Shown here: one piece after another, positions 53,751 through 64,000 of the stretch
Numbering within the stretch: the first letter of the stretch is position 1
Layout: every line of letters starts with the position of its first letter
Translations under genes and position numbers: made by a program
Notes under the pieces: generated by a model
What the model was told of the DNA's origin: nothing
Databases searched by the model: none
What the model saw: only the letters and a program-made list of their open reading frames with translations
Assembly (NCBI RefSeq): GCF_029227915.1
Contig: NC_079883.1
Coordinates: forward strand, 7,876,001-7,940,000
Origin: Hydractinia symbiolongicarpus
Lineage: Eukaryota; Cnidaria; Hydrozoa; Anthoathecata; Hydractiniidae
DNA: 64,000 bases
Reading direction: 5' to 3'

Positions 53751-54303
53751 ATGAGTGAAGCAGCTTCTCCAAGAGAAAATCGCACCCAAGAAGAAACCTG
53801 CTGCAAAGAAGACAGCTGATCACCCTAAATATGTGGACATGATCAAGGCTGCTATCGCTACCCTAAAGGAACGCGGTGGTTCATCTCGCCAAGCTATTAC
53901 AAAATATATTCATGCAAATTACAAAGTTGCTGAAAACTCAGATCATCATCTGAAAATGGCTCTTAAACGAGGAGTAACATCAGGCGATTTGATTCAAACT
54001 AAAGGCACTGGTGCTTCTGGATCATTCAAGCTAGGTCAGGTAAAAAAAGAAAAACCTAAGAAAAAGGCCGCAGCAAAAAAGCCAACGGCAAAGAAGCCTA
54101 CTGCAAAGAAAAGTACACCAAAAAAGAAGCCAGCAAAGAAGAGCACGCCAAAGAAAGCAGCAAAGAAGCCTGCCACAAAGAAAGCCTCGGCTAAGAAACC
54201 AGCAGCTAAGAAACCCACAAAGAAGCCTGTTGCTAAAAAACCTGCAGCAAAGAAGGTCAAAAAGACTCCCAAAAAGGCAGCAAAGAAGACCGCAAAAAAA
54301 TAA
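53751..54303 (+). pseudogene. H1: Linker histone H1, copy 10, frameshift
   Basis: 553 bases instead of 552. An extra G at about 53773 shifts the frame after Pro 7, and translation would stop after 22 residues. The remaining globular domain and tail are intact in the other frame, and the stem-loop (54336-54351) is unchanged. The insertion is not in a long homopolymer. Real or error cannot be told from this sequence. Confidence 0.9.
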
Positions 54304-54664
54304 TTTGTGTGTATCTGGCTATTACATTAACAAACGGCTATTTTTATAGCCACACATTTACAAAAAAACATTATCTTGGTACAAAGTTAAACTTGTTTAA
54401 GTCACTTAAACAGTTAAAAAAGAGTAATTTTAAGATTAGATTCCCTAAGTTTAAGTATTTTCGTTTTTAAATTTCTTATTTTCTTGCTTTTACTTTTCTT
54501 GCCCTTCATATTTTTAACATTGTCAAACTTTATGTAGCATAAAATTTTTATGTAGCATAAAATTTAAACAGAAAGCAGAACAAAGTTTGATATAAAAAGC
54601 TAGCCGTAATATTTTTTATGGATGTGTGGCTATAAAAATAGCCGTTTTTTGTTTGGTAAGATGC

Positions 54665-55078
<414 letters not shown>

Positions 55079-55557
55079 TTAAGAAGTCGATGTAGTACGG
55101 ATACACAAGACGGTCTAAAATGCACTATCGCGCCAAAGTTTTATTTCTCATATTGATTGACAGCTAAGGTTCAAAACAAACCATTTGATTGGTGCTAAGA
55201 AAGTAATTTCTGATTGGCTGCATAATGACATTACGCTCATTACTTTAACATTTTTATAAAATCTGTGTTTTTTGGCTACGGGAAAACGGCTGTATCTTCT
55301 GATACACAAAAGCTTTTGACTTTTTTTTTTTTTTAGTAAGTAGCAGAAGGTTTGGCGAATTCCAACGATGCCAAATTTATTGCCTTACTGAAACATTAAG
55401 ACCACGAATTTTTAAAAAAACTACAGTTTTACTTAAAAAAATGTACAAAATGTTCGGAACATTTTGTAATGACGCAACTCTATTGGTTAATTAGGGTGTT
55501 TCCACGAGCAGTAGGTAATTTTATGGCCTCTTTTTAAAGCTGTCTGAATTCTGTTAA

Positions 55558-55914
<357 letters not shown>

Positions 55915-56376
55915 GCGTTGTCATTGCTCAACAAAAACGGCTATTTTTATAGCCACAAATCTTTTAAAACATTACTTTGTGCACGCTTCCAAATTACACA
56001 ATGTGTAAAGTCTTGTCACAGTTACATTTATTGCTATACGATACTATGTCATATATGACACAAAAAAAATTTAGAAATACTTTGTAGGGTTAATTTGCCT
56101 GGGAGTGTTTCCGTGAAAAGCTGGGTTAAGTTAAATGTAAGCAATAACATGGATCAATGTACTTGTCTTTTCTGCAAGTACAGCTAATAATACGTATGAA
56201 AAGTGAAGCTAATCCACACACACACATGGGGAAGTATTTTAAATGTAGGCTAGTGTTCTTAAGCACATTATTTAGAAGTTTTATTAACTTCGGTTAACTT
56301 GTAGTGACGCCAAGTAAATGTTTTTTTAAAGATGTGTGGTCTTAAAAAAGACCGTTTGTGTTTGGTAGACGTTGGT

Positions 56377-56781
56377 TTACTTGCTGCTTGTGTATTTTGT
56401 GACGGCTTTTGTTCCTTCACTGACTGCGTGTTTTGCAAGTTCTCCAGGCAAGAGAAGACGTACTGCGGTTTGAATTTCACGAGAAGAGATGGTCGACTTT
56501 TTGTTTTGAAGAGCCAAACGCGAAGCTTCGGAAGCAATGCGCTCAAAGATGTCGTTGACAAATGAGTTCATGATGCTCATAGCTTTGCTTGAAACTCCGA
56601 CATCTGGGTGAACTTGTTTCAAAACATTGTAGATGTAAATAGCATAACTTTCCTTTCTCTTTCTCTTGCGTTTCTTTTCACCAGTTCCACCAATCTTTCC
56701 TCCTTTTTTGCCGGCTCTTTTTTCACCTTTCTTGGCTACTTTAGGTGCCTGTTTTCCTCCTTTAGCTGCTGCGTCAGACAT
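56377..56781 (-). CDS. H2B: Histone H2B, copy 10
   Basis: Protein identical to copy 1. 3' stem-loop 56338-56353 (minus). Confidence 0.98.
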   Translation of the reverse strand: MSDAAAKGGKQAPKVAKKGEKRAGKKGGKIGGTGEKKRKRKRKESYAIYIYNVLKQVHPDVGVSSKAMSIMNSFVNDIFERIASEASRLALQNKKSTISSREIQTAVRLLLPGELAKHAVSEGTKAVTKYTSSK

Positions 56782-57065
56782 GGTTAAAAATTTTTGCTAC
56801 TTAACTTGTAAATAAGCATTAAACTGCAAGTCAAAACTTTTTGTTTATAAGTAAAAAAATCGGATCGAATTCGATCCGAAAACGCCGATACGCAATTTAA
56901 TTGGTTAAAAAAAAAATCTTTTGTTTAATACTTAATTATGATTGGTTAAAAAAACATGATTTCGATCCTATTTTTATGATGAAAAAACGAGTAAAGTTTA
57001 TTTCGTTAACACTTACGTTAAATATTCGTACGTTTTTGTATTAACTTACAAATCAAATCGCAGTT

Positions 57066-57446
57066 ATGTCTGGACGTGGAAAAGGTGGAAAAGCTAAGGC
57101 TAAAGCCAAGACAAGATCCTCAAGAGCTGGACTTCAATTTCCAGTCGGTAGAGTGCATAGATTCCTTCGTAGAGGGCACTATGCTAACCGAATTGGATCT
57201 GGAGCACCAGTTTACTTAGCAGCCGTCTTGGAATATTTATCTGCTGAGATATTGGAGTTGGCTGGTAACGCAGCAAGAGACAACAAAAAAGCTAGGATTA
57301 TTCCAAGACATTTACAATTGGCTGTTCGTAATGATGAAGAATTAAACAAACTTTTGAGCGGTGTAACCATTGCAGCTGGTGGTGTTTTGCCAAACATTCA
57401 AGCTGTCTTACTCCCAAAGAAGAACGACAAAGGACAGAAGAAGTAA
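57066..57446 (+). CDS. H2A: Histone H2A, copy 10
   Basis: Protein identical to copy 1. 3' stem-loop 57469-57484. Confidence 0.98.
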   Translation: MSGRGKGGKAKAKAKTRSSRAGLQFPVGRVHRFLRRGHYANRIGSGAPVYLAAVLEYLSAEILELAGNAARDNKKARIIPRHLQLAVRNDEELNKLLSGVTIAAGGVLPNIQAVLLPKKNDKGQKK

Positions 57447-57643
57447 ACCGCTACACTCAGAAAACAACGGCTATTTTTATAGCCACACATCTTTAAAAAA
57501 ACATTGTTTTTTTCACAAAACTATAACCTTAAAGTCTAATAGATAATCCATGCATACGCCTTGTCCTAAGTAACTCAAAGAAATTAAATAAAAAAATTTG
57601 ATCACAACGTCAAAATAAATTGCACGTATTTGCCCCTACTAAT

Positions 57644-57763
57644 GTCTACGGCCATACCACGATGAACACACCCGTTCTCGTCTGATCACGGAAGTTAAGC
57701 ATCGTCGGGCCGGGATAGTACTTGGATGGGGGACCGCCTGGGAACTCCCGGTGTCGTAGGCTT
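57644..57763 (+). rRNA. 5S: 5S ribosomal RNA, copy 11
   Basis: No change seen. Confidence 0.97.
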
Positions 57764-58111
57764 TTCATTTTCATTTGTTGCCTTTTCATTTCAATGGTGC
57801 TGTGATATATTTCTTGTTATAACAATTAAGGAACGTGGCGGTTGTTGAAAGTGTTTCCTATGACATTTTCCTACGACATTTTCAGGTGATAGTACGAGAA
57901 AAAAGAGCTTTCAAATGCATACAAACTCGATCTATTGCCGATCATCCAATAACCCTGACGGAATGGCAAATAAAATAAAATTCCGCCGCCTTCCGAGGAC
58001 TTATATCGCAATCACGTTTCGTAACAGCCAAGCGAGGTTTTACCTTAGCGTTTAAGTCACCACCGACATTTGGCCGCGCAACTTTTCTAAGCTCATTCAT
58101 TTTGAATTAAG

Positions 58112-58277
58112 GAGGGGGCGAGCGCGGACGCAGGCCCCCACTACCAGAAATTGTACGGTCGAGTTACTGACGTTTGCAGTAATCGCAGAGGTCAGCCCAA
58201 GCGTAGTGCAATGCAAGAGCCTCACTCTGGAAGAAAACCCTCATTGATCAGTCTTTACTTCCCCGTCAGGTAAGTAT
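58112..58277 (-). ncRNA. U1: U1 snRNA, copy 11
   Basis: RNA unchanged. The base six past its 3' end (58106) differs, within the candidate 3' box; the same change is in copy 12. PSE candidate 58326-58334. Confidence 0.95.
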
Positions 58278-58466
58278 GAGTTGGAACTGCACCGTAGCAT
58301 GAGGGTACCCTTCAAAGTTTGTTAATGCTTGTGGCTTGAGTGTGTTATAAACTGCCGTGTCGCGGGGCATAGGCTGTATTCTCCCCCAGTGTACGCGTTT
58401 TGTTCCCGCCGTAGACTATGCAGAGTGCCGTCGGAAAGAGGACTGCTATTATTCTTTTATTGCTTA

Positions 58467-58654
58467 TGTGGGCCGCCATCGGTAATAGTGCAACACCAAG
58501 GCAACCCGTGGTCACGGCGTGAATGAATCCACCTCCATGACCCAAGGCCAAAAATCAGATTAATATACTGACCATTCAGAGAATGGCCTACCAGATATTA
58601 AACTGATAAGAACAGATACTACACTTGATCTTAGCCATTAGGCCGAGAAGCGAT
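58467..58654 (-). ncRNA. U2: U2 snRNA, copy 11
   Basis: Intact; Sm site 58548-58555. Confidence 0.96.
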
Positions 58655-58977
58655 AAAGAACAAGCGTTGCCATGATAGGCATCGTCCACACACCGTAACT
58701 GCTTGTGGAGCATGTCACGTTACTGTAAAGCTTACAACTGTCACCGCGTACGGATGGACGGCGACATAGTAAAAATCACGGCTGTTGATTTAGCCGTAGG
58801 ATGGAGAGCGACTGTAGCGATGTGGATGGTAACTTACATGAATGCTAACAAAGGCGACGATACTAAGTGCGTGATATTACTTTCCAATATGACTGCGTAC
58901 ATTCCGTTTATCAACGCATTACGCCAGAACGTGCGCGCGCGTTACACAGTAGACCATGCAGCCGAAATGCGACAGTG

Positions 58978-59050
58978 CGACCCTGCCAGGAGTCGAACCT
59001 GGAATCCCCTGATTCGTAGTCAGATGCCTTATCCATTGGGCCACAGGGCG
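58978..59050 (-). tRNA. tRNA-Arg(ACG): tRNA-Arg (ACG), copy 11, G1C variant
   Basis: Same first-base change as copy 10 (59050), so C1 faces C72. Shared by two adjacent units, hence not an isolated read error. Confidence 0.9.
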
Positions 59051-59629
59051 ATGCTTATGACTTCGCCCCATCGTTATTTTGGCTTGCGCATTCGTTTTAC
59101 TTACGACAGAATTCTTCGTGTTTGTAGCCATGAAAGAAAGGGACTTCTGTGAGTGAATTTTTTTACTGTGGTCTAATAAAAAAGTCGAAACGCAGTGCCC
59201 AATATATGAATTGCTCCTAATAGCCGGAAACAGGCCGTGTCGATGATGTAGGCCGACATACGCAACGCAAACCAAAGAACGCTTTATGAAAATCCTAACA
59301 CGGGCGCGGAAGAAGCCCAAATTAACAGAGTAGATGTAATGCTGAAGACCTCAAACTCCAGCAGCTTCTCTTTCAGACTATTGCGTCGTGCTACAAATAA
59401 AAATTAACATGCTTTCGCATAGTCGCGGCTCCCAAAACGGACATTATACGATGTACAGAAACACACATTTCTGTTTTCGCGCCAAATCAATTCCCGGGAG
59501 TGGTACTTTTACGTCCGCATACTTCGCACCGTCTTAAATTATATCTCATTTACACGGTAATGTTTAGTATACTTCTACTGTGATAACAAGCATCGTTTAT
59601 CGTTGGATTGTTGTAAGAAAACATTAAAA

Positions 59630-60181
59630 ATGAGTGAAGCAGCTTCTCCAAAGAAAATCGCACCCAAGAAGAAACCTGCTGCAAAGAAGACAGCTGATCA
59701 CCCTAAATATGTGGACATGATCAAGGCTGCTATCGCTACCCTAAAGGAACGCGGTGGTTCATCTCGCCAAGCTATTACAAAATATATTCATGCAAATTAC
59801 AAAGTTGCTGAAAACTCAGATCATCATCTGAAAATGGCTCTTAAACGAGGAGTAACATCAGGCGATTTGATTCAAACTAAAGGCACTGGTGCTTCTGGAT
59901 CATTCAAGCTAGGTCAGGTAAAAAAAGAAAAACCTAAGAAAAAGGCCGCAGCAAAAAAGCCAACGGCAAAGAAGCCTACTGCAAAGAAAAGTACACCAAA
60001 AAAGAAGCCAGCAAAGAAGAGCACGCCAAAGAAAGCAGCAAAGAAGCCTGCCACAAAGAAAGCCTCGGCTAAGAAACCAGCAGCTAAGAAACCCACAAAG
60101 AAGCCTGTTGCTAAAAAACCTGCAGCAAAGAAGGTCAAAAAGACTCCCAAAAAGGCAGCAAAGAAGACCGCAAAAAAATAA
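59630..60181 (+). CDS. H1: Linker histone H1, copy 11
   Basis: Protein identical to copy 1. 3' stem-loop 60214-60229. Confidence 0.97.
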   Translation: MSEAASPKKIAPKKKPAAKKTADHPKYVDMIKAAIATLKERGGSSRQAITKYIHANYKVAENSDHHLKMALKRGVTSGDLIQTKGTGASGSFKLGQVKKEKPKKKAAAKKPTAKKPTAKKSTPKKKPAKKSTPKKAAKKPATKKASAKKPAAKKPTKKPVAKKPAAKKVKKTPKKAAKKTAKK

Positions 60182-60542
60182 TTTGTGTGTATCTGGCTAT
60201 TACATTAACAAACGGCTATTTTTATAGCCACACATTTACAAAAAAACATTATCTTGGTACAAAGTTAAACTTGTTTAAGTCACTTAAACAGTTAAAAAAG
60301 AGTAATTTTAAGATTAGATTCCCTAAGTTTAAGTATTTTCGTTTTTAAATTTCTTATTTTCTTGCTTTTACTTTTCTTGCCCTTCATATTTTTAACATTG
60401 TCAAACTTTATGTAGCATAAAATTTTTATGTAGCATAAAATTTAAACAGAAAGCAGAACAAAGTTTGATATAAAAAGCTAGCCGTAATATTTTTTATGGA
60501 TGTGTGGCTATAAAAATAGCCGTTTTTTGTTTGGTAAGATGC

Positions 60543-60956
<414 letters not shown>

Positions 60957-61434
60957 TTAAGAAGTCGATGTAGTACGGATACACAAGACGGTCTAAAATG
61001 CACTATCGCGCCAAAGTTTTATTTCTCATATTGATTGACAGCTAAGGTTCAAAACAAACCATTTGATTGGTGCTAAGAAAGTAATTTCTGATTGGCTGCA
61101 TAATGACATTACGCTCATTACTTTAACATTTTTATAAAATCTGTGTTTTTTGGCTACGGGAAAACGGCTGTATCTTCTGATACACAAAAGCTTTTGACTT
61201 TTTTTTTTTTTAGTAAGTAGCAGAAGGTTTGGCGAATTCCAACGATGCCAAATTTATTGCCTTACTGAAACATTAAGACCACGAATTTTTAAAAAAACTA
61301 CAGTTTTACTTAAAAAAATGTACAAAATGTTCGGAACATTTTGTAATGACGCAACTCTATTGGTTAATTAGGGTGTTTCCACGAGCAGTAGGTAATTTTA
61401 TGGCCTCTTTTTAAAGCTGTCTGAATTCTGTTAA

Positions 61435-61791
<357 letters not shown>

Positions 61792-62253
61792 GCGTTGTCA
61801 TTGCTCAACAAAAACGGCTATTTTTATAGCCACAAATCTTTTAAAACATTACTTTGTGCACGCTTCCAAATTACACAATGTGTAAAGTCTTGTCACAGTT
61901 ACATTTATTGCTATACGATACTATGTCATATATGACACAAAAAAAATTTAGAAATACTTTGTAGGGTTAATTTGCCTGGGAGTGTTTCCGTGAAAAGCTG
62001 GGTTAAGTTAAATGTAAGCAATAACATGGATCAATGTACTTGTCTTTTCTGCAAGTACAGCTAATAATACGTATGAAAAGTGAAGCTAATCCACACACAC
62101 ACATGGGGAAGTATTTTAAATGTAGGCTAGTGTTCTTAAGCACATTATTTAGAAGTTTTATTAACTTCGGTTAACTTGTAGTGACGCCAAGTAAATGTTT
62201 TTTTAAAGATGTGTGGTCTTAAAAAAGACCGTTTGTGTTTGGTAGACGTTGGT

Positions 62254-62658
62254 TTACTTGCTGCTTGTGTATTTTGTGACGGCTTTTGTTCCTTCACTGA
62301 CTGCGTGTTTTGCAAGTTCTCCAGGCAAGAGAAGACGTACTGCGGTTTGAATTTCACGAGAAGAGATGGTCGACTTTTTGTTTTGAAGAGCCAAACGCGA
62401 AGCTTCGGAAGCAATGCGCTCAAAGATGTCGTTGACAAATGAGTTCATGATGCTCATAGCTTTGCTTGAAACTCCGACATCTGGGTGAACTTGTTTCAAA
62501 ACATTGTAGATGTAAATAGCATAACTTTCCTTTCTCTTTCTCTTGCGTTTCTTTTCACCAGTTCCACCAATCTTTCCTCCTTTTTTGCCGGCTCTTTTTT
62601 CACCTTTCTTGGCTACTTTAGGTGCCTGTTTTCCTCCTTTAGCTGCTGCGTCAGACAT
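62254..62658 (-). CDS. H2B: Histone H2B, copy 11
   Basis: Protein identical to copy 1. 3' stem-loop 62215-62230 (minus). Confidence 0.98.
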   Translation of the reverse strand: MSDAAAKGGKQAPKVAKKGEKRAGKKGGKIGGTGEKKRKRKRKESYAIYIYNVLKQVHPDVGVSSKAMSIMNSFVNDIFERIASEASRLALQNKKSTISSREIQTAVRLLLPGELAKHAVSEGTKAVTKYTSSK

Positions 62659-62942
62659 GGTTAAAAATTTTTGCTACTTAACTTGTAAATAAGCATTAAA
62701 CTGCAAGTCAAAACTTTTTGTTTATAAGTAAAAAAATCGGATCGAATTCGATCCGAAAACGCCGATACGCAATTTAATTGGTTAAAAAAAAAATCTTTTG
62801 TTTAATACTTAATTATGATTGGTTAAAAAAACATGATTTCGATCCTATTTTTATGATGAAAAAACGAGTAAAGTTTATTTCGTTAACACTTACGTTAAAT
62901 ATTCGTACGTTTTTGTATTAACTTACAAATCAAATCGCAGTT

Positions 62943-63323
62943 ATGTCTGGACGTGGAAAAGGTGGAAAAGCTAAGGCTAAAGCCAAGACAAGATCCTCAA
63001 GAGCTGGACTTCAATTTCCAGTCGGTAGAGTGCATAGATTCCTTCGTAGAGGGCACTATGCTAACCGAATTGGATCTGGAGCACCAGTTTACTTAGCAGC
63101 CGTCTTGGAATATTTATCTGCTGAGATATTGGAGTTGGCTGGTAACGCAGCAAGAGACAACAAAAAAGCTAGGATTATTCCAAGACATTTACAATTGGCT
63201 GTTCGTAATGATGAAGAATTAAACAAACTTTTGAGCGGTGTAACCATTGCAGCTGGTGGTGTTTTGCCAAACATTCAAGCTGTCTTACTCCCAAAGAAGA
63301 ACGACAAAGGACAGAAGAAGTAA
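62943..63323 (+). CDS. H2A: Histone H2A, copy 11
   Basis: Protein identical to copy 1. 3' stem-loop 63346-63361. Confidence 0.98.
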   Translation: MSGRGKGGKAKAKAKTRSSRAGLQFPVGRVHRFLRRGHYANRIGSGAPVYLAAVLEYLSAEILELAGNAARDNKKARIIPRHLQLAVRNDEELNKLLSGVTIAAGGVLPNIQAVLLPKKNDKGQKK

Positions 63324-63520
63324 ACCGCTACACTCAGAAAACAACGGCTATTTTTATAGCCACACATCTTTAAAAAAACATTGTTTTTTTCACAAAACTA
63401 TAACCTTAAAGTCTAATAGATAATCCATGCATACGCCTTGTCCTAAGTAACTCAAAGAAATTAAATAAAAAAATTTGATCACAACGTCAAAATAAATTGC
63501 ACGTATTTGCCCCTACTAAT

Positions 63521-63640
63521 GTCTACGGCCATACCACGATGAACACACCCGTTCTCGTCTGATCACGGAAGTTAAGCATCGTCGGGCCGGGATAGTACTT
63601 GGATGGGGGACCGCCTGGGAACTCCCGGTGTCGTAGGCTT
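63521..63640 (+). rRNA. 5S: 5S ribosomal RNA, copy 12
   Basis: No change seen. Confidence 0.97.
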
Positions 63641-63988
63641 TTCATTTTCATTTGTTGCCTTTTCATTTCAATGGTGCTGTGATATATTTCTTGTTATAAC
63701 AATTAAGGAACGTGGCGGTTGTTGAAAGTGTTTCCTATGACATTTTCCTACGACATTTTCAGGTGATAGTACGAGAAAAAAGAGCTTTCAAATGCATACA
63801 AACTCGATCTATTGCCGATCATCCAATAACCCTGACGGAATGGCAAATAAAATAAAATTCCGCCGCCTTCCGAGGACTTATATCGCAATCACGTTTCGTA
63901 ACAGCCAAGCGAGGTTTTACCTTAGCGTTTAAGTCACCACCGACATTTGGCCGCGCAACTTTTCTAAGCTCATTCATTTTGAATTAAG

Positions 63989-64000
63989 GAGGGGGCGAGC
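63989..64000 (-). ncRNA. U1: U1 snRNA, copy 12, only the 3' tail in window
   Basis: Twelve bases of the U1 3' tail; the rest is outside. C-to-A at 63983, just past the 3' end, is shared with copy 11. Confidence 0.85.

Larger units (their letters stand above)
63349..64000. repeat. Tandem compound repeat, copy 12 (cut by window end)
   Basis: First 652 bp of a unit: 5S, spacer and the first bases of U1. The array continues beyond the window. Confidence 0.97.

Noticed and set aside
53755-54303. 182-residue H1 starting with a non-ATG codon in copy 10
   Set aside because: It only restores the frame downstream of the insertion by assuming a GTG start; not a credible eukaryotic start.

Overview
The window is a head-to-tail tandem array of one compound gene repeat from the nuclear genome of an animal. 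The unit is 5,876 bp and occurs as 11 full-length or nearly full-length copies plus the first 652 bp of a twelfth. Every unit has the same layout: 5S rRNA (+), U1 snRNA (-), U2 snRNA (-), tRNA-Arg(ACG) (-), histone H1 (+), H3 (-), H4 (+), H2B (-), H2A (+). All five histone genes are intronless and each ends in a 16-nt histone 3' stem-loop, so they are replication-dependent histone genes. H3 is H3.2-like (A31, S96, C110), H2A has no SQ tail, and H4 differs from the human protein only at I21. The intergenic DNA is A+T rich. A non-vertebrate metazoan is certain. A cnidarian, perhaps a hydrozoan, is my best guess from the histone flavour and the A-rich start contexts, but this is inference only. 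Layout: copy 1 is 1-5876, copy 2 5877-11752, copy 3 11753-17628, copy 4 17629-23504, copy 5 23505-29380, copy 6 29381-35256, copy 7 35257-41099 (33 bp deleted inside U2), copy 8 41100-46976 (+1 base in H2B), copy 9 46977-51593 (500 N gap that replaces an expected 1,761 bp, and +1 base in H3), copy 10 51594-57471 (+1 base in H1), copy 11 57472-63348, copy 12 63349-64000 (cut by the window edge). Transcription within a unit: H1/H3 and H4/H2B are convergent, H3/H4 and H2B/H2A are divergent, and the RNA block lies between H2A and H1. Working logic: one repeat carries parts for three machineries. These are chromatin (the full histone set), translation (5S rRNA and an arginine tRNA) and splicing (U1 and U2), transcribed by Pol II (histones, snRNAs) and Pol III (5S, tRNA). 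The copies are almost identical, which implies strong homogenisation. The few differences are informative: a U2 copy without its Sm site, a tRNA acceptor-stem mismatch shared by two neighbours, a serine-to-cysteine change in one H4, a lysine-to-asparagine change in one H2A, and a cluster of single-base insertions around the assembly gap that look more like sequence error than gene decay. Shared promoter signals include a 9-bp motif at the PSE position of both snRNA genes, E2F-like sites at H1 and H3, and long perfect palindromes between the divergent histone pairs.
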